Under the pieces are notes generated by a model, which saw only the letters and a list, made by a program, of their open reading frames with translations, did not search any database and was not told the DNA's origin. From Arenimonas metalli CF5-1 (GTDB taxonomy: Bacteria; Pseudomonadota; Gammaproteobacteria; Xanthomonadales; Xanthomonadaceae), in the NCBI RefSeq assembly GCF_000747155.1, contig NZ_AVCK01000014.1, positions 1-64,000 of the forward strand: a stretch of 64,000 nt of DNA, given 5' to 3'. Shown piece after piece: positions 26,045 through 35,002 of the stretch; positions within the stretch are counted from its first letter, which is position 1; the number at the start of each line of letters is the position of its first letter. The position numbers and the translations under genes were made by a program.

Positions 26045-27358
26045 TCAAGTCACACTCACCTGGCCGTTCATCAGCAGCGGCAGCAGCCAATCACGGAGTT
26101 GAACAAGTTCGTGGTTCTCGTGAAGCCCACGCTGCTTTCGCTGCTCCAACGAACTGCACAAATCGTGGAAGCAATTCGACAGCGCTGCCGGCGGCACAGG
26201 GACGCGATAGTCACCTACAAAAGAGTCGAACTGTAGGTTCTTGATTCCGCTTGTCTTTCCCTCCCAACCAAAAAATACGCCCGCGGTGTAGAGCGCGTTC
26301 CATTGCTGGAGGAATAAAAACGCCTGCGTCGCATCTTTCAAGGTCAACGCCTTGCAGAAATTTGAGCAAACCAGCGGTACATTGAATCGCTCGATGACAT
26401 GAGGGCTGACGAGAGCAGCACGCCCTGTAGACTGTGTCGGGCTGCCGCCCGAGATCTCAATAACTAAGTCGTGGGGCGCGAGATACTTCTCCGCCTTCGA
26501 TGGCGGGATGTACCGGGTAGGCGCGTTCAAGTCGCCACGACCATTCAACGCATTGATGTCTGCACCACGAATGCACGTGACTTGAGCGTCGTTCTTTCCG
26601 CTGGCGGCATCTGTTCCCCAATCGCCACCCTTTTGCTTCGCAATCCAAGCTGAAAGGGGTTGGGCTTTCCAACCCCGCGGAATCTCCCGTTTCATCGCCT
26701 CGTTCCATACCATCTCGCCACCGCTGGATTTGTAGGGGCGCCCCGTTTCGTCCGGAAAGTCGAACTGCACGAACCAGTAGTCGTAGATAGTCTTCGCCAG
26801 AGCATCCAACTCAAAGTTGATACGCTGATTGAGATCGATCTTGGCGTCAATGGCAGAGAGTACGGAGGCGATCTTTTTTTGTCTGCCCTTCTCCGGATGG
26901 ACGACTTGAATCTGGTCGAACATCTCGGCAGAGATACCAGCGACAGTGCTCCCGCTTCGCGTCCTATTTACTTCGCGCTTTCCGGTCGGGCTTTGCAGGT
27001 AATACTTGATGAATCTGTTATTGAACTGCTTGTTAACCCTGAGGCAAAACAGGCGCTGACTCAAAACAATCTTCTCGTCGGACTCCCAGATCATCACTTC
27101 GCCGGCAGGTGCCTCTGAGGTCAACAGAATGTCACCCCTTCTTACCTCTTCCCTCATCCACTTTTTGTACGTCTCAGAATCCACGCAACGGATCGTTTCC
27201 GTGCTGGTCAGGCCGGAGTCCTTGACGTTGATCGCCGACAGCGCCCGATAGCCATCATTCTTCCAATCCGAACCAAGCTTCTTTGGAGTCTTGCCTCGAT
27301 AGTCAATGATTTTCTCGAGGCAACGCCTGAGAGGCGTAGTTTGCAATTCAGTCGGCAT
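26045..27358 (-). CDS. hsdS: Type I restriction-modification specificity subunit
   Basis: 437-residue HsdS with two target-recognition domains. TRD1 occupies about residues 1-165 and begins LRRCLEKIIDYRGKTPKK. A central conserved helix follows (QKKIASVLSAIDAKIDLN near 175). TRD2 spans about 230-390, and a second partial helix leads to the C-terminal LRDWLLPLLMNGQVSV. I chose ATG 27358; it overlaps the end of hsdM by 11 bp, the usual arrangement. The gene itself looks intact, but its methylase partner is truncated, so it may not work alone. Confidence 0.92.
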   Translation of the reverse strand: MPTELQTTPLRRCLEKIIDYRGKTPKKLGSDWKNDGYRALSAINVKDSGLTSTETIRCVDSETYKKWMREEVRRGDILLTSEAPAGEVMIWESDEKIVLSQRLFCLRVNKQFNNRFIKYYLQSPTGKREVNRTRSGSTVAGISAEMFDQIQVVHPEKGRQKKIASVLSAIDAKIDLNQRINFELDALAKTIYDYWFVQFDFPDETGRPYKSSGGEMVWNEAMKREIPRGWKAQPLSAWIAKQKGGDWGTDAASGKNDAQVTCIRGADINALNGRGDLNAPTRYIPPSKAEKYLAPHDLVIEISGGSPTQSTGRAALVSPHVIERFNVPLVCSNFCKALTLKDATQAFLFLQQWNALYTAGVFFGWEGKTSGIKNLQFDSFVGDYRVPVPPAALSNCFHDLCSSLEQRKQRGLHENHELVQLRDWLLPLLMNGQVSVT

Positions 27359-28303
27359 ACCTGAGTCCTCTAATCGACTTGAGGATTTCGGCCTCGAGCG
27401 CCCGCGAGTTTTCGAACATCCCCGCAATATTCGATTGGTACGCTTCCATCCGTGCCGCATACTCTTTCGTCGAAATGTCCTCGTATGCGACCTTTACTCC
27501 GAAGTACTGTCCTGCACTCAGCGAGTAGTTCTTTGCGACAATCGTCTCGCAATCCACCACCGCCGAGAAGTCCTCCACCTGCTTGCGCGCGTTGAAGGTA
27601 TCCACGATTCGACGCTCTTCAGTGGGGCTGAGGAGTGTCTTCTGGTTCTTTCCATCTTTCACTTTCTCGCCAAGCGCGGATGCATCAATGAGCACCACGC
27701 TATCGTGCGCAGTCCTATCGATGAACAGGATGGAGACATTAGTGCCAGTGGTTGCGAAAATGTTGCTTGGCATGGATACCACGCCAGCGATCATCCTTTC
27801 GTCAACCAGTTTCTTGCGGATACGCAGTTCTATCCCGCTGACCGCGGCAATAAAGCCGGTGGGCACGACAACGGCTGCTTTTCCACCCGGCTTGAGGCTG
27901 GCAATGATGTGCTGAATGAAAAGTAAGTAGATTGCCATGCCCTCCATCTTTTTCTTCGGTACTTTAGGGATGCCGGCAAAAAAGCGACGTTTGTTGACGT
28001 CGTTATCCAAATCGTCGCGAAAATCTGAAAAATCCATTTTGAACGGCGGATTGGACACGATGTAATCGAACTGCTTCAGCGCCTTCCCGTCTTTATGTAC
28101 CGGATGCAGGATGGTGTTGCCCTGGGTTATGTTCGGGATGGAGTGCACGAGCTTGTTGAGGACCAGATTCAGGCGCAGCAGGCTGGAGGACTTCTGCGAG
28201 ATGTCTTGCGACCAGATACTGCAATGCGCTTCACCGATGGCGTGAGCCAAGGCCATCAAGAGGGTGCCGGAACCCGAAGCTGGGTCGTAACATGTGACAT
28301 TAC
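27348..28303 (-). pseudogene. hsdM: Type I methylase HsdM, N-terminus removed by an IS element
   Basis: The surviving 318 codons begin exactly at the IS boundary and include the SAM-binding motif YDPASGSGTLL, the catalytic NPPF motif in YIVSNPPFKMDF, and the conserved C-terminus up to GLRYAD. The missing part is the N-terminal helical bundle (about 150-200 residues) needed for assembly with HsdS and DNA. That part does not appear on the far side of the IS. No HsdR gene is in the window. The unit is therefore a broken type I system. Confidence 0.88.
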
Positions 28304-28420
28304 TGTTGAGGCGCGCTGAAAATTGACCAGCAAACGGCGGTAATGCGCGCTGAAAATTGACCAGGGTGTTTCCCCTTACCTTGCAGGCGACCAGGCCTGT
28401 GGGGAGAAGAGGTGCACACC

Positions 28421-29920
28421 ATGTCGATGTACGCGAAGGTCCGGCGGCTGAGGCTGCGCGAAGGGCTGTCGATCAGCGAGATTGCCCGGCGGACCAGCCT
28501 GTCCCGCAACACCATCAAGACCTGGCTCCGGGAGCCCGCGCCCCGGACGCAGATGGCCTACCAGCGGCCTCCCGGGCCCAAGGTGTTGGCCGGATTCACG
28601 GCCTGGCTCGACCAGGCCATCAAGACCGACGAGCACCGGCCACGCAAGGAGCGCCGGACGGCCCGGCGGCTGTTTGAGCAGCTGCAGGAACAGGGGTTTG
28701 CCGGCCACTACTGCCGGGTGACCGAGTACCTGCGGGCCAAACGGGCGGCGGTGGGCGCGGTGACGGCCCGCTCGGCCTACGTGCCGCTGCAGTTTGGCTG
28801 GGGCGAGGCGTTCCAGTTCGACTGGAGCGAGGAAGGGCTGGTGATCGGCGGGATCTGGCGCAAGGTGCAGCTGGCGCACATGAAGCTGTGCGCCAGCCGG
28901 GCCTTCTGGCTGGTGGCCTATCCGAGCCAGGGCCACGAGATGCTGTTCGATGCGCACCTGCGGTGCCTGACCGGGCTGGGCGGGGTGCCGCGCCGGGGCA
29001 TCTACGACAACATGAAGACGGCGGTGGACAAGACCCCGCGGCCGGATCGGTTGCGCAAGGTGAACAGCCGGTTCGCGGCGATGGCGACGCACTATCTGTT
29101 CGAGCCGGACTTCTGCAACGTGGCGTCGGGCTGGGAAAAGGGCCGGGTCGAGAAGGCGGTCCTGGATGGCCGCCGGCGCATCTGGCAGCGGGCGCAGGAA
29201 AAGCGCTGGGCTAGCTTTGCCGAGCTCAACGTCTGGTTGGCGACGCAATGTACGCAGGGCTGGTCGGCCCCGCATCCGGACTGCCGGGACATGAGCATCG
29301 CCGAGGCGCGGGCGCTGGAACTGCCGGAGCTGATGCCGGTGCCGGTGGCCTTCGACGGCTACGTCGAGGCCGACGCCCGGGTGTCGAGCACCTGCCTGGT
29401 GACCGTCGCCCGCAACCGCTATTCCGTGCCATGCGCCCTGGCCGGGCACCGGGTGGTGGTGCACCTGTACCCGGAGCGGGTGAGCGTCGTGGCGAACCGC
29501 ACCGTGGTGGCCGAGCACGTGCGGATCATTGATCGGGACCGGGTGGTCTACGACTGGCGGCACTACGTGCCGCTGATCGAGCGCAAACCCGGCGCACTGC
29601 GCAACGGCGCGCCGTTCGCGGACCTGCCGGCGCCGCTGCTGCAACTGAGCCGACACCTGCTGCGCCGCGCCGGCGGCGACCGGGTGATGGCCCAGGTGCT
29701 GGCGGCGGTGCCGCGCTTTGGGCTGGAAGCCGTGCTGGTGGCGGTCGAACTGGCGCTGGAATCGGGTCGGCCCAGCGCCGAACACGTCCTGAACCTGCTG
29801 GCGCGGCTGCACGAGGGGCCGCCGCCGGATCGGGTGGAAACGGCGTTGACCGTCACCACGGCCCCGCTGGCCGATACGGCCCGCTACGACCACCTGCGCC
29901 CGGAGGTGGCCCATGACTGA
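28421..29920 (+). CDS. istA: IS21-family transposase IstA
   Basis: 499-residue DDE transposase. An N-terminal helix-turn-helix ([20 protein letters not shown] near residue 17) binds the IS ends. The integrase core has Asp in QFDWSEEG near 130, Asp in [11 protein letters not shown] near 192, and Glu in [10 protein letters not shown] near 240. I chose ATG 28421, preceded by GAGAAGAGG; an in-frame GTG at 28412 is the alternative. It overlaps istB by 8 bp, as in other members, and looks intact. Confidence 0.95.
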   Translation: MSMYAKVRRLRLREGLSISEIARRTSLSRNTIKTWLREPAPRTQMAYQRPPGPKVLAGFTAWLDQAIKTDEHRPRKERRTARRLFEQLQEQGFAGHYCRVTEYLRAKRAAVGAVTARSAYVPLQFGWGEAFQFDWSEEGLVIGGIWRKVQLAHMKLCASRAFWLVAYPSQGHEMLFDAHLRCLTGLGGVPRRGIYDNMKTAVDKTPRPDRLRKVNSRFAAMATHYLFEPDFCNVASGWEKGRVEKAVLDGRRRIWQRAQEKRWASFAELNVWLATQCTQGWSAPHPDCRDMSIAEARALELPELMPVPVAFDGYVEADARVSSTCLVTVARNRYSVPCALAGHRVVVHLYPERVSVVANRTVVAEHVRIIDRDRVVYDWRHYVPLIERKPGALRNGAPFADLPAPLLQLSRHLLRRAGGDRVMAQVLAAVPRFGLEAVLVAVELALESGRPSAEHVLNLLARLHEGPPPDRVETALTVTTAPLADTARYDHLRPEVAHD

Positions 29921-30728
29921 GCTAATCGCGGCATTCAAGGCCTTGCGCCTGCACGGCATGGCCGGCGGCTATGGCGAGTTGGTGGGCAACGGCGGCCCCG
30001 AGGTGGCCGCCTCCGAGTGGATCGTGCGGCATCTGCTGGAGGCGGAGACGACCGACCGCGCCTTGCGGTCGGTCCGTTACCAGATGCACGCGGCGCGGTT
30101 CCCGCTGCACCGGGATCTGGCGGGCTTCGAGTTTGAACAGTCCAAGGTCGATCGGCGCCAGATCGAGCAGTTTGCGACCCTGGCGTTCACCGAGCGGGCC
30201 GAGAACATCGTGCTGATCGGCGGCACCGGTACCGGCAAGACCCACCTGGCCACGGCGCTGGGCGTGGAGGCCGTGGGCCGGCACGGCAAGCGCGTGCGGT
30301 TCTTCAGCACGATCGAGCTGGTCAATGCGCTGGAACAGGAGAAGGCGGCCGGCAAGGCCGGCCGACTAGCGAACCAACTGTTGAACCTGGACCTGGTGGT
30401 TCTGGACGAGCTGGGCTACTTGCCCTTCAGCCAGGCCGGCGGGGCGCTGCTGTTCCACCTGCTGTCCAAGCTCTACGAGCACACCAGCGTGGTCATCACC
30501 ACCAACCTGCTGTTCGCCGAATGGGCCAACGTCTTCATCGACGCCAAGATGACCACGGCGCTGCTGGACCGGCTGACCCACCACTGCCACATCGTCGAGA
30601 CCGGCAACGACTCCTACCGGTTCCGGCACAGCAGCCGGACGGCCAAGACCAAGATCCGGGCCCGGGAGCAGGCGCGAGCGCAACAGGCAAAGGAGGATGC
30701 CGAACCGGCTACCGAAACCGGCGGCTGA
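29913..30728 (+). CDS. istB: IS21-family helper ATPase IstB
   Basis: 271-residue AAA+ ATPase related to DnaC. Walker A is [16 protein letters not shown] near residue 100, Walker B is [13 protein letters not shown] near 160, and the sensor region [12 protein letters not shown] lies near 193. IstB assembles on target DNA and stimulates IstA. It looks intact, so the element may still move. Confidence 0.95.
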   Translation: MTELIAAFKALRLHGMAGGYGELVGNGGPEVAASEWIVRHLLEAETTDRALRSVRYQMHAARFPLHRDLAGFEFEQSKVDRRQIEQFATLAFTERAENIVLIGGTGTGKTHLATALGVEAVGRHGKRVRFFSTIELVNALEQEKAAGKAGRLANQLLNLDLVVLDELGYLPFSQAGGALLFHLLSKLYEHTSVVITTNLLFAEWANVFIDAKMTTALLDRLTHHCHIVETGNDSYRFRHSSRTAKTKIRAREQARAQQAKEDAEPATETGG

Positions 30729-30826
30729 AGCTACACTGCGATCAACCCCGGGGCTGGAATCCCCCGGACCATGCCCTGGTCAATTTTGAACGCGCAGGGC
30801 TGGTCAATATTGGGCGCGCATCAACA

Positions 30827-31219
30827 GCTATGGAGAGCAGGGACTACGACTTGATTCCTTCGTTGCGCAGGGTCGCCACCGATCTGGGTGTTTCCAAGGG
30901 CTTCTTGAACTATCGCCTCACTGCGCTTTGCGCCGCGTACGGGCGCCATCGGCGCGAGTGCGGAAAGCTGAAGTACCAAGAAAGCATCGACCGAGCAACC
31001 AGATTCCTCCTTGCGGGCCCAGTATCCGATTACCCTTCCCCTCGCTTTCCAAGCCATGATCATCTGGCAGCCGCGGCCGCCAAGAATGCGGGAGTCGGGG
31101 TTCGGATTGGCCGGCTTGCTGCGGATGCAGCCTTGAAGAAGCACCTTGGCCAGCAGGCGTATACCCGATACCGGAAGGCAAATGGACTGCACGTGCCTCG
31201 GTCACGCGTCGCCGACTAG
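30827..31219 (+). pseudogene. 3' fragment of an unidentified gene cut by the IS (possible TniQ/TnsD-like tail)
   Basis: The reading frame crosses the right end of the IS, and its first in-frame ATG in flanking DNA is at 30830, giving at most 129 residues. The sequence has a HTH-like stretch (SLRRVATDLGVSKGFLNYRL), and the rest is helical. This resembles the C-terminal part of TniQ/TnsD-type proteins, which have a similar LR.LA...GVS...L pattern, but the match is weak. Most likely it is a gene end whose 5' part was lost together with the hsdM N-terminus. Confidence 0.45.
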
Positions 31220-31472
31220 GAATTCTGGTCAAAGCAAGGAAACATGACATTCAACTCCGACCGAGATGTCAGCCTCAGCAGGGTGCCAGCAGCCGGCAAT
31301 CGAGTGTCTGGCGACGGGCGAGCCACATTCGCTGTTTCGTTCACGCGTCCACCTCAGTAGCGATGAGCGCGTCTATCTCCTTTCTTGAAGTCCCGCTTGA
31401 TTCTGGGCGACTGTCAGGAGCGCTCGGATCCGAGTCTTGTGATTGTGTCCTGGCGCGCAGAGCGTGGCAGCC
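31220..31472. other. Gap without recognisable gene
   Basis: About 250 bp between the gene fragment and the convergent 379-residue gene. I see no tRNA, REP copy or clear hairpin. Confidence 0.5.
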
Positions 31473-32612
31473 CTACCCTTTGATCGCCTCGGGTACGAGC
31501 GGCGGCGAAACGTAAACCAGCGAGGACGACCACCAGGCGCGCTCGATGGCGCCGGTATCGGGATCGCGAAACCACGCCGGGCCGACTTTGCGTGTTTTGT
31601 CATGCTCGCCGCCGAGGGGCAAGCGATCGCCAACGCGGTACGCAATGCTTGCACAGGCTGGCGTCACGCGGCCCGTTTCGGCGGCATATCCGGCATGGCC
31701 GTGGTCGATGCGCACGCCCTGGATGCCTTCGATCGGCTGCTGGCAATCCTCGTCGGCAAACAACGTAATGGCGGCTTGCCCGACCACCACGAAACCCTCC
31801 AGGAAGCCTGCATGAGTCAGCGGCATCAATTGCCGGACATCGTCGAGCAGGGCCTGGCAGGAGTCTTCGATCAGCTCAGCGAACTCCACGCACAGGCCTT
31901 CGAGCGTCTGCAGGTCTTCGTACTTCACGCGCGGCCGCGGCGAAGCGCCGGGACGCTTGGGATCCGGATCGAGAATGATCGCGGCCATTGGAGCAAAGTC
32001 GAACCGGCGCGGGTGATCGTCGGTGAGTCCTAGGCGCGCATGGAAGCCGGGAGGCGGATCCATGCGCCGCTGGCCGCCGCGGTAGATGGACGAGCGATGT
32101 TTGGACACGTCGTGCTGGCGCTGTACCTCGTCGACTAGGTGGCGGCGTTGTTGCCACAACGCCGTCACGCGCGAGAAGTGGCTGGAAAATGCAGGGTGCG
32201 GCGCTGACTGGGGGCCGCTGCCCAGCACTAGCCGCGGCGTGATCGAACGCAGCGCCTTGTCCGAGGTGATATCGACGAATTCCGCGGGGCGCGCGGCGTA
32301 GCCCAAAGCATTCATCGCGAACACGAAACACTCCAGAGCGGAGTCTAGGCCGAAGAAGATCGTCGCGAGATGGTACTCCGGCTCGAGGTGCCAGCGACAG
32401 CGAAGCTGCCAAGCGTGCAACTCGGCGTAGTGCTTTTCTACCGCGTACAGGCGCACGTTGAATCCCTGGTAGCCGCCACGAAACGCGCCGAACCACGCGC
32501 CGGGGTCGCCCAGGTTGTACGCCTGCCGCGCCAGCAGAGCGTACTGGTCGACCGTTCCCATGGCGCGAGTGTCGAAATGGATTTCGTAGGGATGAGTTGG
32601 AGCTTTCAGCAT
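31473..32612 (-). CDS. Hypothetical protein, 379 residues
   Basis: I do not recognise this protein. It has no signal peptide. The N-terminal half is rich in aromatic residues and helical (GTVDQYALLARQAYNLGDPG; FGLDSALECFVFAMNALGYA near 88). The C-terminal half has a helix pair near 235-265 (LCVEFAELIEDSCQALLDDV) followed by short strands. It stands alone on the minus strand, between the IS-linked fragment and a secreted hydrolase, with codon use intermediate between island and core. An origin from a mobile element is possible. Confidence 0.6.
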   Translation of the reverse strand: MLKAPTHPYEIHFDTRAMGTVDQYALLARQAYNLGDPGAWFGAFRGGYQGFNVRLYAVEKHYAELHAWQLRCRWHLEPEYHLATIFFGLDSALECFVFAMNALGYAARPAEFVDITSDKALRSITPRLVLGSGPQSAPHPAFSSHFSRVTALWQQRRHLVDEVQRQHDVSKHRSSIYRGGQRRMDPPPGFHARLGLTDDHPRRFDFAPMAAIILDPDPKRPGASPRPRVKYEDLQTLEGLCVEFAELIEDSCQALLDDVRQLMPLTHAGFLEGFVVVGQAAITLFADEDCQQPIEGIQGVRIDHGHAGYAAETGRVTPACASIAYRVGDRLPLGGEHDKTRKVGPAWFRDPDTGAIERAWWSSSLVYVSPPLVPEAIKG

Positions 32613-32837
32613 CGGCGACGAACTCGCGGGAGATAGAGATTAAAAGTTAGGCTCCGGTTGCAGGCGCTGGTCGACTTTGACCTATGCGCCGAAAAGAGCT
32701 GACCAGCGATGCTGGTGTTGACGGAGCCAGCCCGCTGGTGCGACGACGACTGGTACCCCGGGGAGGGGGCGGCCGACTTCCGCCGGCCAGGAGCGGACCC
32801 GCTCCTCGGGACGTCGCACCGCTGATTCAGACGGGGA

Positions 32838-33599
32838 CTATCGCTCACAGCTGCCCTGACGCATGAAAGGGTCGATCAGACTGTTGATGTCAATCTTGAG
32901 TTGCGACGGCCCTCCATCGAACATGTCGTTGTGCCGAGAGCCCGGTATTTCGACGACGCAGATTCGCCGGCTTGCGTTTTCCGTTTCAGAGGGCAGAACG
33001 CCATCATCTGCCTCGAAGTCGCTGCCACGGATCGAAAGCACGGATATCGAGGCATCCCGCGGCAAGGCGACGCGGCGATGGTCCAGGGTGACAAGCCTGG
33101 CAGCGAACTCCGGCGACGTGGTCAAGAGTAGCGAGGAGATATCGCCGCCATTCGAGTGGCCAAGCAAGGTCAGATTCGACCACTGGTAGTCGGGAAGAAA
33201 CCGGGTAAGCTCAGTCTTTACGAAGCGAAGATTGGCCGCGCCCCGCTTCCAGGCCGGCGTCCTGACCACAACCAAGTCTCCCTTTCCAACCAACGGCGGG
33301 TCTGACGGCAGGTCGTGTTGAACAGCCACGACGAGATAGCCCTGTTCCGCCAGATTGTTCGTGAGGAAGGAATACCTCGTGTGCGGAATGCCATAGCCCG
33401 GGCTGAAGAATGCCACCGGGCAAGTTGCTCGCGCCACACAGTCGTTGTGCTCGCCGGGGAAGTAGACCTGGACGGGAATCTCACGGCCACGTTCGTGATC
33501 CGTCAAAACCATTGGCGCGGTGCGCGGCTGCGCGGCTGACGCCGAGCCCGCCATTAGTAGCGCTGAAAGCGCGCCCCAGACTGAATTGCGCATAGCCAT
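32838..33599 (-). CDS. Secreted alpha/beta hydrolase (PAF-acetylhydrolase/dienelactone type)
   Basis: 253-residue protein with a signal peptide (cleavage after ASA near residue 22). The fold markers are PVAFFSPGYGIPHTRY near 61, where the oxyanion loop lies, the nucleophile motif LLGHSNGGDISS near 145, an Asp around IRGSDFEADDG near 193, and the catalytic His in PGSRHNDMFDGG near 223. Proteins of this type hydrolyse esters or lipids in the periplasm or outside the cell. No operon partner is seen. The 200 bp to its left contain fragments that may derive from an old IS end. Confidence 0.82.
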   Translation of the reverse strand: MAMRNSVWGALSALLMAGSASAAQPRTAPMVLTDHERGREIPVQVYFPGEHNDCVARATCPVAFFSPGYGIPHTRYSFLTNNLAEQGYLVVAVQHDLPSDPPLVGKGDLVVVRTPAWKRGAANLRFVKTELTRFLPDYQWSNLTLLGHSNGGDISSLLLTTSPEFAARLVTLDHRRVALPRDASISVLSIRGSDFEADDGVLPSETENASRRICVVEIPGSRHNDMFDGGPSQLKIDINSLIDPFMRQGSCER

Positions 33600-33883
33600 C
33601 TCCTGTGGTCAGCCCGGGATCCGTAGAGGCGAACCTAGAAGTAGTTCCGCGACGGCCTAATTGTCCGATTGCTTGCAGCCGCCCACAACCCTCCGCGCCG
33701 CATCCCTGAAACTTCGACTCGGATCGACGGCGGTGGTGGGCCGTAACTACGCGACGTCCGCCATGGGTCGGAACCGGAAGCAGGAAGGCGTCCGGTCGGC
33801 CAAGACTGGTTTGAATTGGATGAAGGCGAGATTCCTTAAACGAAGGCGCTTGGGTGCCCGCCGGGCTCATGGTTGCCTAACAT
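33600..33883. other. Gap with one copy of an intergenic repeat
   Basis: The only notable item is a 24-bp motif at 33754-33777 (ACGTCCGCCATGGGTCGGAA then CCGG). It matches 20 of 24 positions at 34409-34432. No gene is visible. Confidence 0.45.
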
Positions 33884-34318
33884 CTATCCTGAGAACTCCT
33901 CCTGAGCTATCGCGAGCACACGCTCGGGATCGGAGGCAAGCACCTGGGAAGGGCTCAGCCCGTCGAGCAAGACATGATATGAGATGAACCACTCCACCTC
34001 ACCCCAGCCAGTAGATGGGACGCCAATACCCATCCCGTTGGGAGACCTCAGCAGTGCCAGCAGCGCCACAACCTCAGGAATGGGGTTGCCTCGCTCGTCG
34101 AACTGCCATGTGGGGTACAGAAATCGCTGGTCGCTGGGCAGCCATACCGCTAGGAGTTCGCCTGCCTTGCGAAGCGCCGTTATCTCACCTGGGACCTTGC
34201 CCAGCCGCGCCGCAACCGACGCGGCATCGAGCCAGTCAGCCGAAGCCTTTCGGCGTTCCTCCTCGTACTCGTCATAAGGGGGATGGGATGTGCGCACGCT
34301 ATGTCCTCGCTTGGCCAT
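33884..34318 (-). CDS. Antitoxin-like protein with Xre/MbcA/ParS-type C-terminus
   Basis: 144-residue protein. Residues 28-60 form a helix-turn-helix-like part (WLDAASVAARLGKVPGEI). Strands typical of a fruit of the same family follow (FLYPTWQFDERGNPIPEV). The C-terminus, LLDGLSPSQVLASDPERVLAIA near residue 118, is the L-x-G-x-S-P-x-x-x-L pattern of Xre/MbcA/ParS toxin-binding domains. Those antitoxins normally pair with a RES-domain toxin. None lies next to it, so it may be an orphan or control another target. Confidence 0.62.
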   Translation of the reverse strand: MAKRGHSVRTSHPPYDEYEEERRKASADWLDAASVAARLGKVPGEITALRKAGELLAVWLPSDQRFLYPTWQFDERGNPIPEVVALLALLRSPNGMGIGVPSTGWGEVEWFISYHVLLDGLSPSQVLASDPERVLAIAQEEFSG

Positions 34319-34628
34319 TCATCTTCCGACACTCTATTACCGTTCTCGCCGTCCCGCGTTCGGACCTCAAGCGGGCGGCTGTGGCTTTGGCAGGTGCGGT
34401 CAGATCCGATGTCCGCTCGGGGTCGGAACCGGCGGTGGCCAGCTACCCGGGCCTCGCCGCAGTCAGCAACAGCGGCTTGGTCAGCCTCGACCGACAACGA
34501 AGATCAAGTCAGCCGGAACATGACCGGTCACATCCGCGGCCAAACTTGCCGGACGTCCATCGAGGTTTGGCCGTTTTGGCCAGACTTCGGTGGATCGCGC
34601 AGACGTGCATGACCGGAATGCGGCAGCG
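34319..34628. other. 310-bp spacer next to the tRNA
   Basis: No gene is recognised. It contains the second copy of the 24-bp motif (34409-34432) and a TGACCGGTCA palindrome at 34521-34530. It is the downstream flank of the tRNA 3' end, where an integrated element would begin, but I see no copy of the tRNA end here or near 14.2 kb. Confidence 0.5.
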
Positions 34629-34939
34629 TGGTGGGCCCACCAGGACTCGAACCTGGAACCAAGGGATTCGCGTAGCCCGGAGATTTCCCTCCGGCGCGGA
34701 CTATCTCTTCACCCTCCGCTGTCGCGGGTGGGGTGCGGGACGCTCGAGCCTGTCATCAAGGGCGCTGTAGCCCTCAGGTAGTCTCTGCACCTTCCGGCGG
34801 TGTACCGCCGGCTTGGCTCAGGGTTACCACCGGCCGAACCGCTGAGGCTTCCCTGAGTTCATCCCGTTCTCGTCCGCCCGTTACCGGGCGGCGACACCAT
34901 TCGATGAGTCCCCTGCTCTAACCATTGAGCTATAGGCCC
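34629..34939 (-). tRNA. ileX: tRNA-Ile(CAU), interrupted by a group I intron
   Basis: Exon 1 is 34939 down to 34904 and exon 2 is 34668 down to 34629. Joined, they give a 76-nt tRNA with encoded CCA: acceptor stem GGGCCTA/TGGGCCC, D arm with GGTTA, anticodon stem GGGGA/TCCCT, loop CTCATAA, and TpsiC arm CCAGG-TTCGAGT-CCTGG. The anticodon CAT with these elements fits tRNA-Ile2, whose C34 is changed to lysidine by TilS to read AUA; an elongator Met is less likely. The break lies right after the anticodon, the position used in Azoarcus tRNA-Ile(CAU). Confidence 0.9.
34669..34903 (-). ncRNA. Group I self-splicing intron (IC3-like, ORF-less, 235 nt)
   Basis: It starts after the anticodon T and ends with G. 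On the minus strand it has a GTG guide triplet (34897-34895) able to pair with the CAT of exon 1, and a P2-like hairpin with GTAA loop (34874-34891). A GAGCCAAGC segment precedes a P6 hairpin (34794-34811). The P7 strands are GACTA (34783-34779) and TAGTC (34703-34699), within GGTGCAGAGACTA and GAGATAGTCC. A P9 hairpin lies at 34677-34694. These motifs match the Azoarcus tRNA-Ile intron core as I recall it. No homing endonuclease is encoded. Confidence 0.9.
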
Positions 34940-35002
34940 GTTAAGACGACGCCATGATAGAGCCGCGGCGTTGTCCTGTGCCAGCCACCCGCACCGGTCG
35001 CG

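Larger units (their letters stand above)
28304..30826 (+). mobile_element. IS21-family insertion sequence
   Basis: 2,523-bp element with istA and istB. Its ends start TGTTGA and finish TCAACA. The terminal repeats, about 28 bp (28304-28331 and 30799-30826), are imperfect inverted copies, each followed by a second inner copy of the GCGCGCTGAAAATTGACCAG-like unit, as is usual in IS21. The flanks (ATTAC at left, GCTAT at right) show no target duplication. Together with the loss of the hsdM N-terminus, this points to a deletion or recombination next to the element. Confidence 0.93.

Noticed and set aside
26045-28303. Complete type I restriction-modification system
   Set aside because: hsdM lacks its N-terminus and no hsdR is present; only hsdS is whole.
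32640-32837. Remnant of another IS21-type end
   Set aside because: A GCTGGTCGACTTTGACC stretch looks like the IS21 terminal motif, but the similarity is short and there is no partner end or transposase piece.
34629-34668. Direct repeat of the tRNA 3' end as island attachment site
   Set aside because: I looked for the TTCGAGTCCTGGTGGGCCCA sequence near 14.2 kb and within the island and found no second copy.
34669-34903. The tRNA insert as a second tRNA or a protein gene
   Set aside because: It has no tRNA arms and no open frame of use, while group I core elements are present in the right order.
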